Assembly (NCBI GenBank): GCA_025331125.1
Contig: JAOALB010000108.1
Span: 62,001-126,000, forward strand
Direction of reading: 5' to 3'
From: Mycogone perniciosa
Taxonomy: Eukaryota > Ascomycota > Sordariomycetes > Hypocreales > Hypocreaceae
DNA: 64,000 nucleotides
This document shows, piece after piece, positions 1-11,700 of this stretch (the stretch's first letter is position 1; the number at the start of each line of letters is the position of its first letter). Below the pieces are notes generated by a model that saw only the letters and a list, made by a program, of their open reading frames with translations, made no database searches and was not told the DNA's origin. The position numbers and the translations under genes were made by a program.

Positions 1-117
1 ACTTTGAGAGTTGCGAAAGGGCTCGCTGGCGTGGGGATGGATGTTCTGTGTACAAAGGGTCTGTTGGGAGATGTTAAGAGGGATTGGAAAGAGAAGGTTG
101 GACCAGACGCATGCTGA
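1..117 (+). CDS. C-terminal tail of a gene entering from the left edge
   Basis: Frame 1 is open from the first base to a TGA at 115-117 and gives 38 residues ending in VGPDAC. The stretch contains AKGLAGVGMDVL and a charged segment KRDWKEKVG. It reads like the end of a folded soluble protein rather than noise, because it has no low-complexity bias and stays open from the edge. It loosely resembles the tail of fungal M20-family amidohydrolases, but that is a weak impression from a short piece. It runs toward the convergent MFS gene, with 140 bp between the two stop codons. Confidence 0.4.
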   Translation, partial: TLRVAKGLAGVGMDVLCTKGLLGDVKRDWKEKVGPDAC

Positions 118-257
118 CGTTTGGAGACTATGAGCAACGCCATCTAGATGGTATATACAACAGCTTTGTATGTGACTATATTTAACCAGAATCTCTATTA
201 CATCAAAGCTAATGATCCAACTCCTGCAAAGGTATCATCATGTTTGCAACCCAGATT

Positions 258-2049
258 TCACTCCTGGGATTTGCGTCGACTATCGCTTGTTTCTTCATCA
301 GCCCATCTCTTGAGTTCGTCATCTCGGATCAAGTCCAACCGCTGCTGCTTGATATCACCATGGGTACGCTGGTAGCCCAAGAGTGTTAACAAAACAGCCA
401 CTCCCGAAATGACCGCTGATACAATCATACAATTCCGGAAAGCGTCCGAGCATGCTTGCTTTACAAGGTGCTGCAGATAGCTTGGGAGTTTCGACTCCGC
501 GTCTGCCAGCAAAGCTGCAAACTGAGGTGAGATGGGGCCTCCAACCAGCTTAATGACTTCATTGTGCAAAAACACAGATGTCACAGCAATGCCAAAACTC
601 CCTCCTAGAACTCTACCCTGTGATATAATTCCCTGTGCAGGTGCTGTAATATACCGTTAGCCGGGGGCCCGAGGGTAAATCTGTGAAGACGTACCGTAGT
701 TGCTGGGAGGAATTTCTAACCCCGTTAGAACCGTCGCCGCACAGAGTGAGAGTCCGCTACCGAGGCCGGGAAAGGTAAGATATCCGAGTAACTTGCTATC
801 ATCCTCTGAGCCTGATATAGTTGTGAGGAGAGCACATCCTAGAAGCGAGAAGGCTGCTCCTGCAAGTTGAGTTTCAAAAAGGTAATTCCTTTTTGCGTTA
901 ACTCCGGCGGCGATAACGCAGGCAAAAGCGCTCATCCCTAGCATCGGTAACAACATGAGTGCGCCGACTAGGGCGCTTTTCCCGCTCACTAACTGGGCCC
1001 TAAGAGGAACCGAGAATACCAGAAGATAGAGTGGGAATCCTAGGAAGAGAGTAGTTATAGCTCCGGACCCATAAAACCGGTTACGAAAGATTGAAAGCGG
1101 AAAGGTAGGGATAATGTGACGGGTGGTCCGATACTCCACCACGTATCCCCAAGCCAAGAGCGCCAACCAAGATACCGAGCCAGCAACAAGGGGGGCTATG
1201 AAGACAGCAGTATCCCAGATGCTGGATGTAGAGACTCCTACATTCTGAAATGCGAATACAGTAAGCACAGAAGCAGCAATAAGGAGGATGGAGCCTATAT
1301 AGTCGAATGACCTCCACGGCCGTCGGGCGACAACAATCATTTCTTCCGCCTTTGGCCAGAACAGCACGAAAAATATTACAGACACGAGGCAAATCGGCCC
1401 GCTAGTGTCATTGATCAATATTAACACATCAGAATTATAAGGTAGGGACACATACTTGATCCAGAATACCCATCTCCAAGTGGCATATTGAGTAAGAATG
1501 CCACCAACAATGGGACCGGCGATACATGCGATCATGATAACGATTCCGCCAATGGCAACCGCGTATTCTAGGAGGTGGTGGGGACAAACATCCGGTACGA
1601 GGACAGTCGTCATGGAATAGAGACCTAATGATGAGTGTTGGAGTTGAATCTCGCGAATCTGATGTGGTTATGGGAGTCATGTGCGTACCTGCGCCGCCGA
1701 TACCCTGCAAAGTTCGGAAGGCAACTAATTGCTCCAAGTTCTGGGCAAAGCCACAGGCTAAGGAGAATGCAAAGAATAGAAGCATCGCTGCAAGCCATGC
1801 ATTACGGCGACCAATAACATCAGATATGCGGGCAAAGACAACAGCACAGCTACACTCAGCTAACGTATAGGCTAGTGCAACCCAGTTGACCGATATAAAA
1901 ACACCAAACTCAACAGCAATAGTGTGCAAGCTAGATGCAACTATTGACGTGTCCATCATGGAGAGGAACAGGCCGATGTAAATTCTAGAGGCACCATGCT
2001 GATTAGACTCATGTTGAGGGCCCTCTAAACGATGGGATTCATTACCCAA
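258..2049 (-). CDS. MFS transporter, DHA2-type (14 membrane segments), 4 exons
   Basis: Predicted plasma-membrane drug or metabolite:H+ antiporter of the major facilitator superfamily. My model is complement(join(258..643,695..1401,1456..1624,1689..2049)), 541 codons including the stop, 540 aa. All three introns (64, 54 and 51 bp) have GT..AG ends, and removing them restores family sequence: GGLYSM at the first junction, WVFWINGPI at the second, YAPAQGIISQGRVLGG at the third. The 54-bp intron is a multiple of three, so it reads through if not spliced. Motif A is ARISDVIGRR at residues 73-82, after the second helix; MDTSIVA at 32-38 is the usual end of helix 1. Helix 1 looks slightly short, so another 5' exon is possible. 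No frame break is seen. It sits beside a reductase gene and could export the product of a small metabolite locus, which is inference. Confidence 0.88.
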
Positions 2050-2868
2050 CGGTGAGCATCCAGAAGCGCCATGGCTTAACAGTGACTGTTCTGAACTTGG
2101 GACCTGAAAGGGACGGAGTTGCTAATGGCGCTTCCATGTTGTGGTTGACTGGAGGAAGCTTGCAACTGTATGATGGTGATGACGATGATGATGGGATGCT
2201 AGTGATAGAGAAGCTACAGCAAGCATGAGGCAATTTAAAGGTAGAATTACATTGCTCCTTTTCTATGTCTGAGACATGTCTTGAATGCGTGTTGCTAATG
2301 CTACGGAGTACGAAGTACAATCTCTTTAATGCAGTTGAGACAGGTTGACTGTAGGTCGCAGGGAGAATGAATTTAACCGCTATGGAAAAAAGCGTACTGT
2401 GTTAGACAGCAGCTAATTAAATTGAAATCATTTACGCAGCGTGATGGAATCAAGGTTCGCCACCACAGACTTGCCCTAGAGAGCGAGGATACTTCAAAGC
2501 TCACCTTCAGATGAATGGCATTAGAAGTAGTATGTACTCCGTATACTCCGTACACAGAGTAATGACGTTTTCCCCAGTAAATTGGTACAAGTGGTGTTTT
2601 TTTCTTCTTTTTTAATATCGGGCCAGAGTGTCAGAGCCCGTCATCGCGGGTCTCACCTTGCACTGTCAACCGAGATAGGTCGCCACTCTAGAGTGGCAAG
2701 GATGCTTCTGCTCTTTGGGCGGCAGTTCTACTAAGGCAAGGGTCACATTGCTGAAGTGAGACAGTATTGAATGGCAAAAGCAGATCCATCTCCCTCATGT
2801 CTCTTGTAGTCTAGATTTGATGCTTGACTACCAGATCATGTTCCTCGAGATAGAATAGCATATCGAGG
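2050..2868. other. intergenic region upstream of the MFS gene
   Basis: No convincing gene is seen. The stretch holds a short GAT/ATG-rich microsatellite near 2160-2195, a T-rich tract near 2597-2615, and three exact copies of the nonamer TACGGAGTA/TACTCCGTA (2302-2310, 2535-2543 and 2544-2552, the last two in tandem). It should include the MFS promoter, but no specific binding site can be assigned. Confidence 0.5.
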
Positions 2869-2873
2869 ATCTA

Positions 2874-3140
2874 TATCAATCACAGATCAACAGTATGAGG
2901 GCTCATTTGCAGATGCATAAAATGATAGAATTCGACAATCCTGCTGATCCCAAGTTAGATGGGAAAAGCTGCTACTTAAGTACATGAAAACTTGCTACCT
3001 AATTGATCATGACCACCCGGATCTAGGAAATCTAGCTGTCATGATATCGTCATTGACTTACAGATCCAGCTGTTGTTGCAAACTAGCTGGGAATCAAGGA
3101 ATGTGTCATGATGTGGAACTATCCGTTACTGATGTTGTCA
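2874..3140 (-). mobile_element. solo-LTR-like element, copy 1 (267 bp) with 5-bp target duplication
   Basis: This segment is closely similar over its length to 37113-37424. It begins TATCAATCACAG and ends CTGATGTTGTCA. Exactly ATCTA flanks it on both sides (2869-2873 and 3141-3145), a 5-bp target-site duplication. On the minus strand it starts TG (TGACA...) and ends TGATA, which would be the canonical TG...CA of an LTR after one C-to-T change. The size, TG start and 5-bp duplication fit a solo LTR. A MITE with imperfect 12-bp inverted ends is the alternative. It lies 26 bp past the stop of the reductase gene. Confidence 0.75.
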
Positions 3141-3170
3141 ATCTAAGTACTTGCAGCGTGCGAGTGTCTT

Positions 3171-4631
3171 CTACAACAGCTCCTTTTCAGAACTGCCTGA
3201 TCTATACAGAAACCATATAAAATATTTTGGCAACCCGTACATCCGAGAAATAGTCCGACCGATTAAGAACACGAGCGTCTTCTCACGACCCGCCACAATT
3301 TCATCTGTTGACAGATTCCTACGTGGCCAGAGGGGCCACGTTGATCGTTCGATAGCACTCATGTTATCCCAGATCAGCTCCGTCTTGGTCTCCTTGAATG
3401 TGAATGAGCAGCCCATGATAACGAATAGCCTGGCCAATCGGCAAAGTCTCTCTGACTTCCAATGATCGTCGCACCAGACAAGTTTTGGACGCCCCCACCA
3501 CCACCTTCGAAGCTTGGATGCTGCGCTGAACAACTCCTCGGCACAGTGTCGACCCTTGATGCCACCAACAGCATGGACACAGCCGCTGGATTCGAAGGCA
3601 ACATGGGCAATCAACCGGTTGACAGCCATATCAACAGGAGTCTCATCAATAGTGGCTTTGGTTGGGTCCGGCAAATGCGATGACATTCGCATTCCCGTAG
3701 GAGGGTTGGTAATTATGATCCCCAAGCCAGAACTTATTGGGCTTGAACCAGGAACCTCGTAAAAGGGATAGGGTTTGGACTCAGCTGGACCAATACAGGA
3801 GGGTCGGAAGATGAGTAATGTGTTGCCCCGTCTGGCATCGTTGAAAAGCTCTAAAAGTAGTCGTTCCGTTAAATGTTTTGAGTAGCTGTATGGAAATGGA
3901 TGCCTGACAAATTCGTACTCTGGAGTTGATCCATATGCCTTAAGATCGGACAATTCCATTGCTGCTGATCTGGAAGGACTACTTCGAATATGATTGACCT
4001 TCCTCAATGGCAGCATCATACCCATCGACTTTTCCATCCACAATCCGTCGAAGGAATGCGCTAGCCATCGCAGTTGAAATATAGACGAACCGAACCAGGT
4101 TTCCACAACCGAGGGCCATGTTGGCAATTGCTAGCGATGGGTAGACTATTTGTGGTGCGACATCTGCTAGTGGCTTCTGGAGGTTGATTGTCGAGGCGCC
4201 GTGTATGAAGACAGAAACGTTCTCATGAAGCACTGCCACTTGGCTTTTGGAGAGGCCACAGTCGGGGCGAGTGATATCGCCATCCCAAATGACCAATTTT
4301 CCTGAAAATCGAAGCTTCTCAACCATGCCCAACGGCAGATGGTTGCTCCATGTATCCCACAGACGACTAGATTCAAGGCTGTTAGCACGCAAATCCAGAG
4401 AAAAGAACGACCAAGCGTAGAACTTTACCTTTCTCCCCCTCTCACGACAGCATAGACACAAGACAACGGGGTTTCAAGAACTAGACGGCTCAAATAGGCG
4501 GTCCCCAGCATTCCTGTTGCCCCTGTGCAGAAGATATGGCGGCCATCATAGAAGCTATTGATGGTGTCGTCTGGATTTTCAGCGGTGAATTGCATAATGT
4601 AATTTTCCCCGTTTAGTTGTAGAATTGACAT
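3171..4631 (-). CDS. NADPH-dependent thioester/fatty-acyl reductase-like protein (NAD-binding 4 family)
   Basis: An extended short-chain dehydrogenase of the type found in fatty-acyl reductases and in the terminal reductase domain of NRPS-like enzymes; such proteins reduce an acyl thioester or aldehyde. The model complement(join(3171..3961,3999..4366,4429..4631)) gives 453 aa. The Rossmann dinucleotide motif CTGATGMLG lies at residues 35-43, followed by VYAVVRGG; FVYIST precedes the active site, and the YxxxK pair is Y215/K219 in YSYSKHLTER. The C-terminal part (WCDDHW, ARLFVIMG, FPL-like WPLWP) is as expected. Intron 1 (62 bp) is clear; intron 2 is only 37 bp (3962-3998) but restores the frame. 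The first ATG lies 8 bp from the edge of the repeat island, so the native promoter, and perhaps upstream exons encoding other domains, have been cut away. Whether it is still expressed is unknown. Confidence 0.75.
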
Positions 4632-4638
4632 AGTACCT

Positions 4639-4659
4639 GCTTCTTGCTAAAACCGGTTT
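4639..4659. repeat. left boundary repeat of the island (probable LINE target-site duplication)
   Basis: A 21-bp sequence that matches 35881-35901 at 18 of 21 positions in direct orientation; the core is TTGCTAAAACCGGTTT against TTGCTATAACCGGTTT. On the island side a (TTTG)n tract follows directly (to about 4676). This is the layout expected at the 3' end of a minus-strand LINE: a simple-repeat tail, then the duplicated target. Confidence 0.7.
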
Positions 4660-7600
4660 GTTTGTTTGTTTGTTTTATTATTTACGTCTATTAAGTAAGC
4701 TAGTTATATAAATCCCTTATAGGCAATAGGGTATTAAAAGCTGGCGGCTTATGCCGCTGTTTACTGAGTTTCGATTTATAAAGGAAAAAGGGTTAATTTA
4801 GGTAGTATTAATCTATTTTTACTCAAGGAGGACTATAAAGGTTTACTTCCTTTATTAATTTTTAAAAGGCTTTACTTTTTATAAGTCTAAAAAAAAAGGG
4901 GGTTTCTTTTAAAGGGATATTTAAAAAAAAAGGCTTAACTATTTTATATTTTATAAAATAACTTTACCTTTTTAATTTACTATATTTATAAATATACTCT
5001 TTATTATATTTAAAGTATTTATAGTATTTTTAAAAGTCTTTATATTTTAATTTTTCTGCTAAAAGCTTATAAAAGATAAAGTATAAAAGTTTAAGCTTTA
5101 AAAGGGAGGCTAAGGCTTTAAGTCTTTATAGTTTATTGCCTTTTAAGGTTTTATTAAGCCAGTTTTATTCCTTTACTTCCGCAACTTCTTCTTTAATTTA
5201 TCTTTTAATATATATAATTATAGCCTAGTTTTATAGCGTAGTAGGGAAAGCTATATTTTATTTAGCTAAATAGTTAGTTTATTTATTGCCTATATATAAT
5301 TTATTAAGGGTAACTAATATACCTAATACACTTACAGTCCTTTTTATTAGCCTACCCAAATAAAGTCAGTTACTTATTTAAGTAACTACTAGATTAAAGA
5401 GGCATAAAACTATAAAGATAAACAGATAGACCTAGTTTAATACTACATTAACCTGCATTCTCCTTTAATACACTACCCCTACCTATATTTTTATAGCTGT
5501 TAAGGCGTAAAGAGGTAACCGTTAATTACTTTCGACTGCAGATATTATAATCAAATGATTTGCAGTATCTTTTAGTCTTTATATTACTTAATTACAGCTT
5601 TATAGTTCTATTAAAAGCGCAGTTCCTGCGCTTTATTCCAGTTATTGTTAGTGTACATATATATATTTAAAGCGTTGATTCCCCCTTCATAAAATACTTA
5701 TATATAATATAAGTAACTTAAAATATAGTATAGTGCTTTTTATAAATAAAGTTATTTATAGTATAGTCTTTTTATATATAAAAATATATAGGTTCTTTAT
5801 ATATAGCTAAAGCAGTTAAAATAGCTTTAATAGTTATTTTATTATTAACTTTATTTTATATATAAAGCTATTTATATAGGTATAAATTTAACCTATTTTA
5901 TTATATATTTCTAGTAACTCTTTTAATTAAGTTTAAGTAATATTTATTTAGTTTACCTTTAAGGTTACTATTTATAAATAGTATTTTTTTAATTTTAAAG
6001 GTATAGTATTATATAGTAATAATCTATATTATAAAAGGTTATTTTTATTTTTATTATTAAAGTTACTGCTACTAGTTTATTTTTTATTGCCTGCAGTAAT
6101 TTAATTAAAATATTAATAGTTAATTATAGTCACTATTTATTTATTTAGGATAATATTATTTTTATTTAACTTTATATAGTTAAAGTTTAGGTTTTGTTTT
6201 ATTAAACTATTTAGGCAAGGTAAATACCTATTTATTTTATTTTCTTTAAAAATACTTTTAAAAGTTAAAGATTTAGGTTTTAATTAGTATCCTTTTTAAT
6301 TTATTATAGATATCTTTTTAAATTATTTTAGGTATTATCTGCTTTTATCTTTACTGGATTTATAAATAAGGCAGCTATTATTATAGTATATAGTCTAGTT
6401 AAATAATATATAATTAATAGTCTTTAAAACTATATTAATATTTTATTTAAGTTTTAGTGTAAGATTTTAAAGTGTATTAATTTTCAGTTTTTATAAAGCT
6501 TTCTAGTCTTTTAAAATATATCCTAGTTTATTATAATTATAATAAATAACCTTTACTTTTCCCTTTTAAATAGTATTTAAATTTATTTAACTAAGCCTTT
6601 TATTATTAAAGCTAGCAATATATTTTTATTACTTTTTACTTTAATTTATATATTTTTAATATTTATAAATTTATTTAAATTACTATTATCCTTTTTTTAT
6701 ATTTAAATAAAGTTTATAAAGTCAATTATCTATATTTATATATCTTTTAATAAACTTAATAATACCTTTATTTTAAAGGAATTTATAGGCTTCCCTATTA
6801 ACTTTTAATTTAAATTTATTATAAAAGTGTTTAATAAAAGCAGAATTTCTTTATTTAACTTTAAAAGTATAGTTTTTAAAGTATATAGTATAGTTAAAAT
6901 ATTTTCCTTTTTAAATTTAATTTATAAATTTATTTTCTATAATATATTCTTTATTAATATTATTAAAGATATTTTTTAGTTTTTCTTCAACATAATTATA
7001 ATTAATAAATATAGTTTATATTTATTTATTAGTATTAGCTTTATTATTAAAGAAATCCCTTTATATAGGTTTAAACTACGTTAAAGTATTCCCTTTAAGT
7101 TATCCGGCAGCTAAAAGAACTTTATTAGTCTTTATATTTAAGCTGGTTAAAAAGTAGGTAAAATAGTTGTATAGTTAAGTAAAAAATGGTTATAGTGCTA
7201 TAGTACTTTTATTGAAGTATTTAAAGGGTTGTATTTTAAGCGACTCTTTTAAGTCCTTTAAAGGTTGGTTTCCTTTAAGGTTTAGTATATAGTTTAAATT
7301 AAATATAGGCAGCGCTTAATTCTGCAAATTTACAATAGTTACTTACTATTAGTAAATTATTTAATTAAGCCTAGTCTTTTTAGTACTTAAATACTAGTAG
7401 TATTACTTTTATTTTATATAGTTAGCTTTTATATATTAGAAAGCTTTCTTTATATAAATATATAGTTATTTTATTTTATTAACTTTATTTTTATCTTTAC
7501 TTTTATTTATATTATTATCTCTATTATTATCCTGCCTTTAGTAAAAAGGTAGAATAGAGGGTAAAGTATTAGGGTTATTAAAAGAGGATACTATAGCGGA

Positions 7601-7973
7601 TATATTTACTGTATTATTTAAGATTCTTAATAGCTTTTTAAATAAAAGTTATTAATATATAATAATCTAGGTTAATTTTTAACAGTTAAATTAAAGTTTA
7701 TAAGTTTATATTAATAAAGAGGTTAAAGATAAACACTAAATAAAGTAATATAGTTATAATTTTATAAAATAAGCGGTTTTAGTAAATATAATTTATTAAC
7801 AACTATTTAAATAATTATATTAAAAGAGTAGCGAGCTAGTTATATATATATAAAGGAAATCTTTATATAATTACTAGTATTTTAATAAGCGCTGCTATAA
7901 TTACTGTAATAATATAGTAATTAAGTAAGTGATTATACCTCTTTAATATAGTAAGCGTTTAAGTAATTACCTT
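4660..7973 (-). mobile_element. left (3') part of the host LINE relic
   Basis: A+T-rich sequence between the (TTTG)n-flanked boundary and the first LTR. It is placed as the 3' half of the LINE because of the boundary repeat and because the endonuclease part lies beyond the Copia cluster on the right, in minus orientation. The reverse transcriptase and RNase H should fall here, but decay is too heavy for me to name motifs. A 384-bp repeat (5304-5687) lies inside it. Confidence 0.45.
5304..5687. repeat. dispersed 380-bp repeat, copy 1
   Basis: Directly repeated at 32687-33066. Both copies start TTAARGGTAAYTAATATACC and end RATTCCCCCTT, and each contains a short GC-richer hairpin (AAAGCGC...GCGCTTT). 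The ends are weak inverted repeats (TTAAGGG against AAGGGGGAAT on the other strand), which suggests a small non-autonomous element. No clear target duplication was found. It is less decayed than its surroundings. Confidence 0.6.
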
Positions 7974-8509
7974 TGTTAAAAAGGAGGGCTAAAAAGTAAG
8001 GATTTCAGTGTATTTAGGTAACCTTCCTATTCTGGCTAGACCCGGAATTAGGCCCGATGCTAGGACCGAGTTCTGGAGGAATTTCAGTGTAGGTCAGGAA
8101 ACTTCTGTTATCTTTAACGATAACAATTAAGCTAGGACCAGCTACCCCGCCTACCCTAGACTTAATACAATAGGCATAATGGCTATTGTGAAAAATCTAA
8201 CTAAAATGGTTTCCTATTTATATAACTGTAAATTGATTTAGATAATTTCCTATATAAATGAATTTTGCGGAAAATAGGAATAAAGCTATAAACCTAATTC
8301 TACTGCATTCCTATTATTTAGTTAAAGGACTATTATAAAAGATAAAGCTATTATTTATATAATTACTTCTATACTAGCTATATATATATTAGATATTCTA
8401 TAGCTTCTAGCTATTAAATTATTTATAATTTAATTGTTTATCTATTATAAGCCTAATTAGACTTTCAGTTATTTCTTTATTACTATATTATATACAGCTT
8501 TATAGAAGC
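7974..8509 (+). repeat. Copia-1 copy A 5' LTR, first part
   Basis: Matches the LTRs at 18758-19336 and 31959-32538 from their first base (TGTTAAAAAGGAGGG) up to the AGAAGC site where Copia-2 inserted. The remaining ~56 bp of this LTR lie at 15314-15369. Confidence 0.8.
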
Positions 8510-8785
8510 TGTTAGGTTAGGTAAGCTAAGGACCTACTATTTATTAGCGCTTACTAGCGCTAAGGAGCTTTTATTTGCTTATATAGCAGATACTAGCTAA
8601 TATATATATCGCGTAAGTAATATATTAAACTATATAGGCGCTTATAATATATACATTCTACGTTTTCCTTTATATTAGCTATATATATATATATAGCAAG
8701 GCTATTACAGTATATTTATTACTAGAATTAAGCTTTATTCCCATTTCTCTCTATACTCTATATAGCTATACCGCGCTTTATAATA
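8510..8785 (+). repeat. Copia-2 copy 1, 5' LTR
   Basis: Begins TGTTAGGTTAGG and ends TTATAATA (a decayed ...ACA). It is the reverse complement of the LTRs at 21138-21411 and 28097-28372 and a direct match to 15050-15313. Confidence 0.8.
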
Positions 8786-8799
8786 GTTATAAGCCTAGG
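8786..8799 (+). promoter_or_regulatory. Copia-2 primer-binding site
   Basis: GTTATAAGCCTAGG directly abuts the 5' LTR. Undoing two C/G-to-T/A changes gives GTTATGAGCCCAGG, the complement of the anticodon arm of fungal initiator tRNA-Met. This is the half-tRNA primer type known from Drosophila copia and yeast Ty5. Confidence 0.6.
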
Positions 8800-11700
8800 T
8801 AGTAACTACTAGAGTTACTAGAAACTTCCCTTAATATTAGCATTTATACTTTAATCTTTATAGACCTTAAAGTTATAACCTAAACTACAGCTTTAGCCTT
8901 GACTGCTATTAAAGCAGCTAATAAAAATAATAAAAGTTTAAACGCTAAGTTTACTATTTATTAAATTATAAAAAAGCTTAAAAAATAATTAACTTTTTGC
9001 AAAAATATAATATATAAAAAAGTATAGATTTTATATAAATATATTTTATATAATATAAAGTATAAAAACTTAACACTAAAAGTATAGTATATAAATTAAG
9101 TATATATTTATATAAATGCAGTAAAGTATAAACTCTTTAAGGTTATAGGAATAGCTGCTTAAAGGGCTTTCCTAAAAGCTATTAAAGTATACTATACCTT
9201 AAACTTTACTTTATATTACCTATACTATATAGATAATTAAATTGAGAGCAGTAAAACTGCTAAAATCTTTTCTTTTAATTAATTTAATTAACTTTTCTTA
9301 AATAGTATATAAAATATAGAAAATTATACTTATAGACTTTATATAATACTTAGCAACCATTTAGATAAAGCTATAGTAAATAATACTATACATTTAAAAG
9401 CTTTTACTAAAAAGGAATGCCTATATAGACAGGAAAGGTATAATTAGCCTTTAAAGGACTATAGTATACTATTAGCTGCGCTTAAAGGAAAACCTAATAA
9501 AAAAAAGAAATATATCTTTAACCTATAATAAGCTATAGAAATTTATATTTGCCTTTAAGAAAATAAATAGTATATACTCTGCAATAAGCTTAGTAAAAAG
9601 GGTATTAACTTTACGGCCTTAGTTTAAAGAGATATAGCTTTAACTGTTATAGTTGCCTTAATCTCCCTAAACCTAATTAATAAAGAAAATGCAAGCCCTG
9701 CAGTATATATAATAAATATGTTAATATACACTAATATATAAAATATACTTTACCGCCTTTTTTAAAGTATTTTCTTTAATACTTATAATGCTATTTATTT
9801 AATAAATAGCAGGAATTACTTTATTTCTAGCTCTTTTATTTTAAATACAGAAAATAACTATATTAAAGTAAAAGGAGCTAAGTATCTTATAGCTAAAAAA
9901 GACGCTGCCTATTAAAAGATATTCTCTATAATTTATATTAAAAGGTAGTGCGCTTAGTAAAGCTTATAGATATAGCTGTAGTTAAAGGATTTTACATTAA
10001 TATTATATCTTTATTAAAGTTTTAGAAAATAGGAATATAGCTTATAAAGTGCAATAATATATTTTATATTAATACAGTAAATTTAAATACTATTATAGGG
10101 AAGGTAGAGTATAGGTATAATTTTCTATTTCTTTAATATAAACCCTTATTGCTTTATATTGCCCCTATCCTTAAATATACTATTTTAAGCAGTATAACTG
10201 CTTTATTCCTTTTTTTTAGTATAGACTATTATATTTATATAATATTAAAAAGAAAGAGAAGACTAATATATAACCTATTAATACTATATAATAACTCGGA
10301 GAAGCTTTAGTACCTATGATTAGGATATCTAGGCCTAGAAGCGCTTAAAGTACTAGTAAAGAATGCAAGGAATATATATATTAAAGGAACTATACAAATA
10401 AAGTGTAAAGCCTATACTTTTATATATATAAAATAGGTTATCTCTTGCAAAACGTTTAAGAGATAAGCTTTAAAACTATTCTTTAAAGTATACTAGGATC
10501 TTTAAGACTATCCTTATAGTTATAATAAAGATAACTAACTTTTAATACTTAAAAAAAAAATACTTTATAGGTATATACACGCCCTTTATTAAATAAAGAA
10601 TAAAATATTATTTTTAATACTCTTTTTAACTTTATAAGTATAGTAAAAATGCAATATAATATCTTAATATATTTTTTTAAGCAGGATAATAAAAAAGCTA
10701 TAATTGCAGTTAAAAGCTTAATATACTTTTAGATTTAAGTAAACGCAAAAGGAATTATCCTAAAGTTTATCCCTTTTTATATATATAAGCTAAATAGTGC
10801 TTTAAAGCGTAGAGGTTAAGAAGTTATAAATTAATTAATAAAGATATTTAAAGCTGTAAGCCTTTTAACTAATTTATAGTTTAAAAGTATAAAAGCTGCA
10901 GTATATATTATTAATATAAATCCTATATATAGCTTTAATATAATATTACCTATTAAAAAATTAAAGTAATAGTTTTATAATTTTGCGCCCTTTTTAATAA
11001 AAGAGCTGTCTATAAATTTATAGCTAAATTAAAGTAGACTTTATATATATAGCTGCCGCGCTTATATATTTAATAAAAACTATAAAGTTAGCTAAAATAA
11101 GAGAAAATTTAAAATAAAGCCTAAAGGCCTAATTAAATATTTTATTAAATATACTGTAAATAATATATATTGCATTTAATTACCCTGCCTAATAAAGGTA
11201 ATTATTATAAAGAATATATAGTTAATAAAACTAGCTTTTTTAATAATAAATAAAAAAGTATAGATAAACTATTTATAGTTAAATTAAATAAACTATTTAA
11301 TAAAGTTAAAGAAAATAAGCTAAAATTTAAATGCTTTTTAATATATATTCCTGCAGTAAAGGATACCTTTATAGGTAATATAAAAAAAAGAGTATACTTT
11401 TAAAGGTAAAAATTATATAAAGTATTAAAATTAATTTAATAAATATTTTAAGTAAACTATTAATGCATTTAAAAAAAGCTTTTAGTCTTTAAATATTAAA
11501 GGCTATTTTAAAATAGTTAATCTTTATAAATAAAACTAGCGCATTAATAGGAATTTTAAGTAATACTTTTAAAAGTAATTTACCCCTCTTTAAAGAAAGA
11601 GAGTTAATAAAAGAATAGCCTTATATATTAAAGGTATATTACTTAATAAAAAAGGATAAACTGCTATAGTTAAAGGTAGACTAATATATAAAAGACTTAC

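Noticed and set aside
1081..1392. 103-codon minus ORF overlapping the MFS gene
   Set aside because: A shadow frame of the MFS exon with Cys/Arg-rich chance composition.
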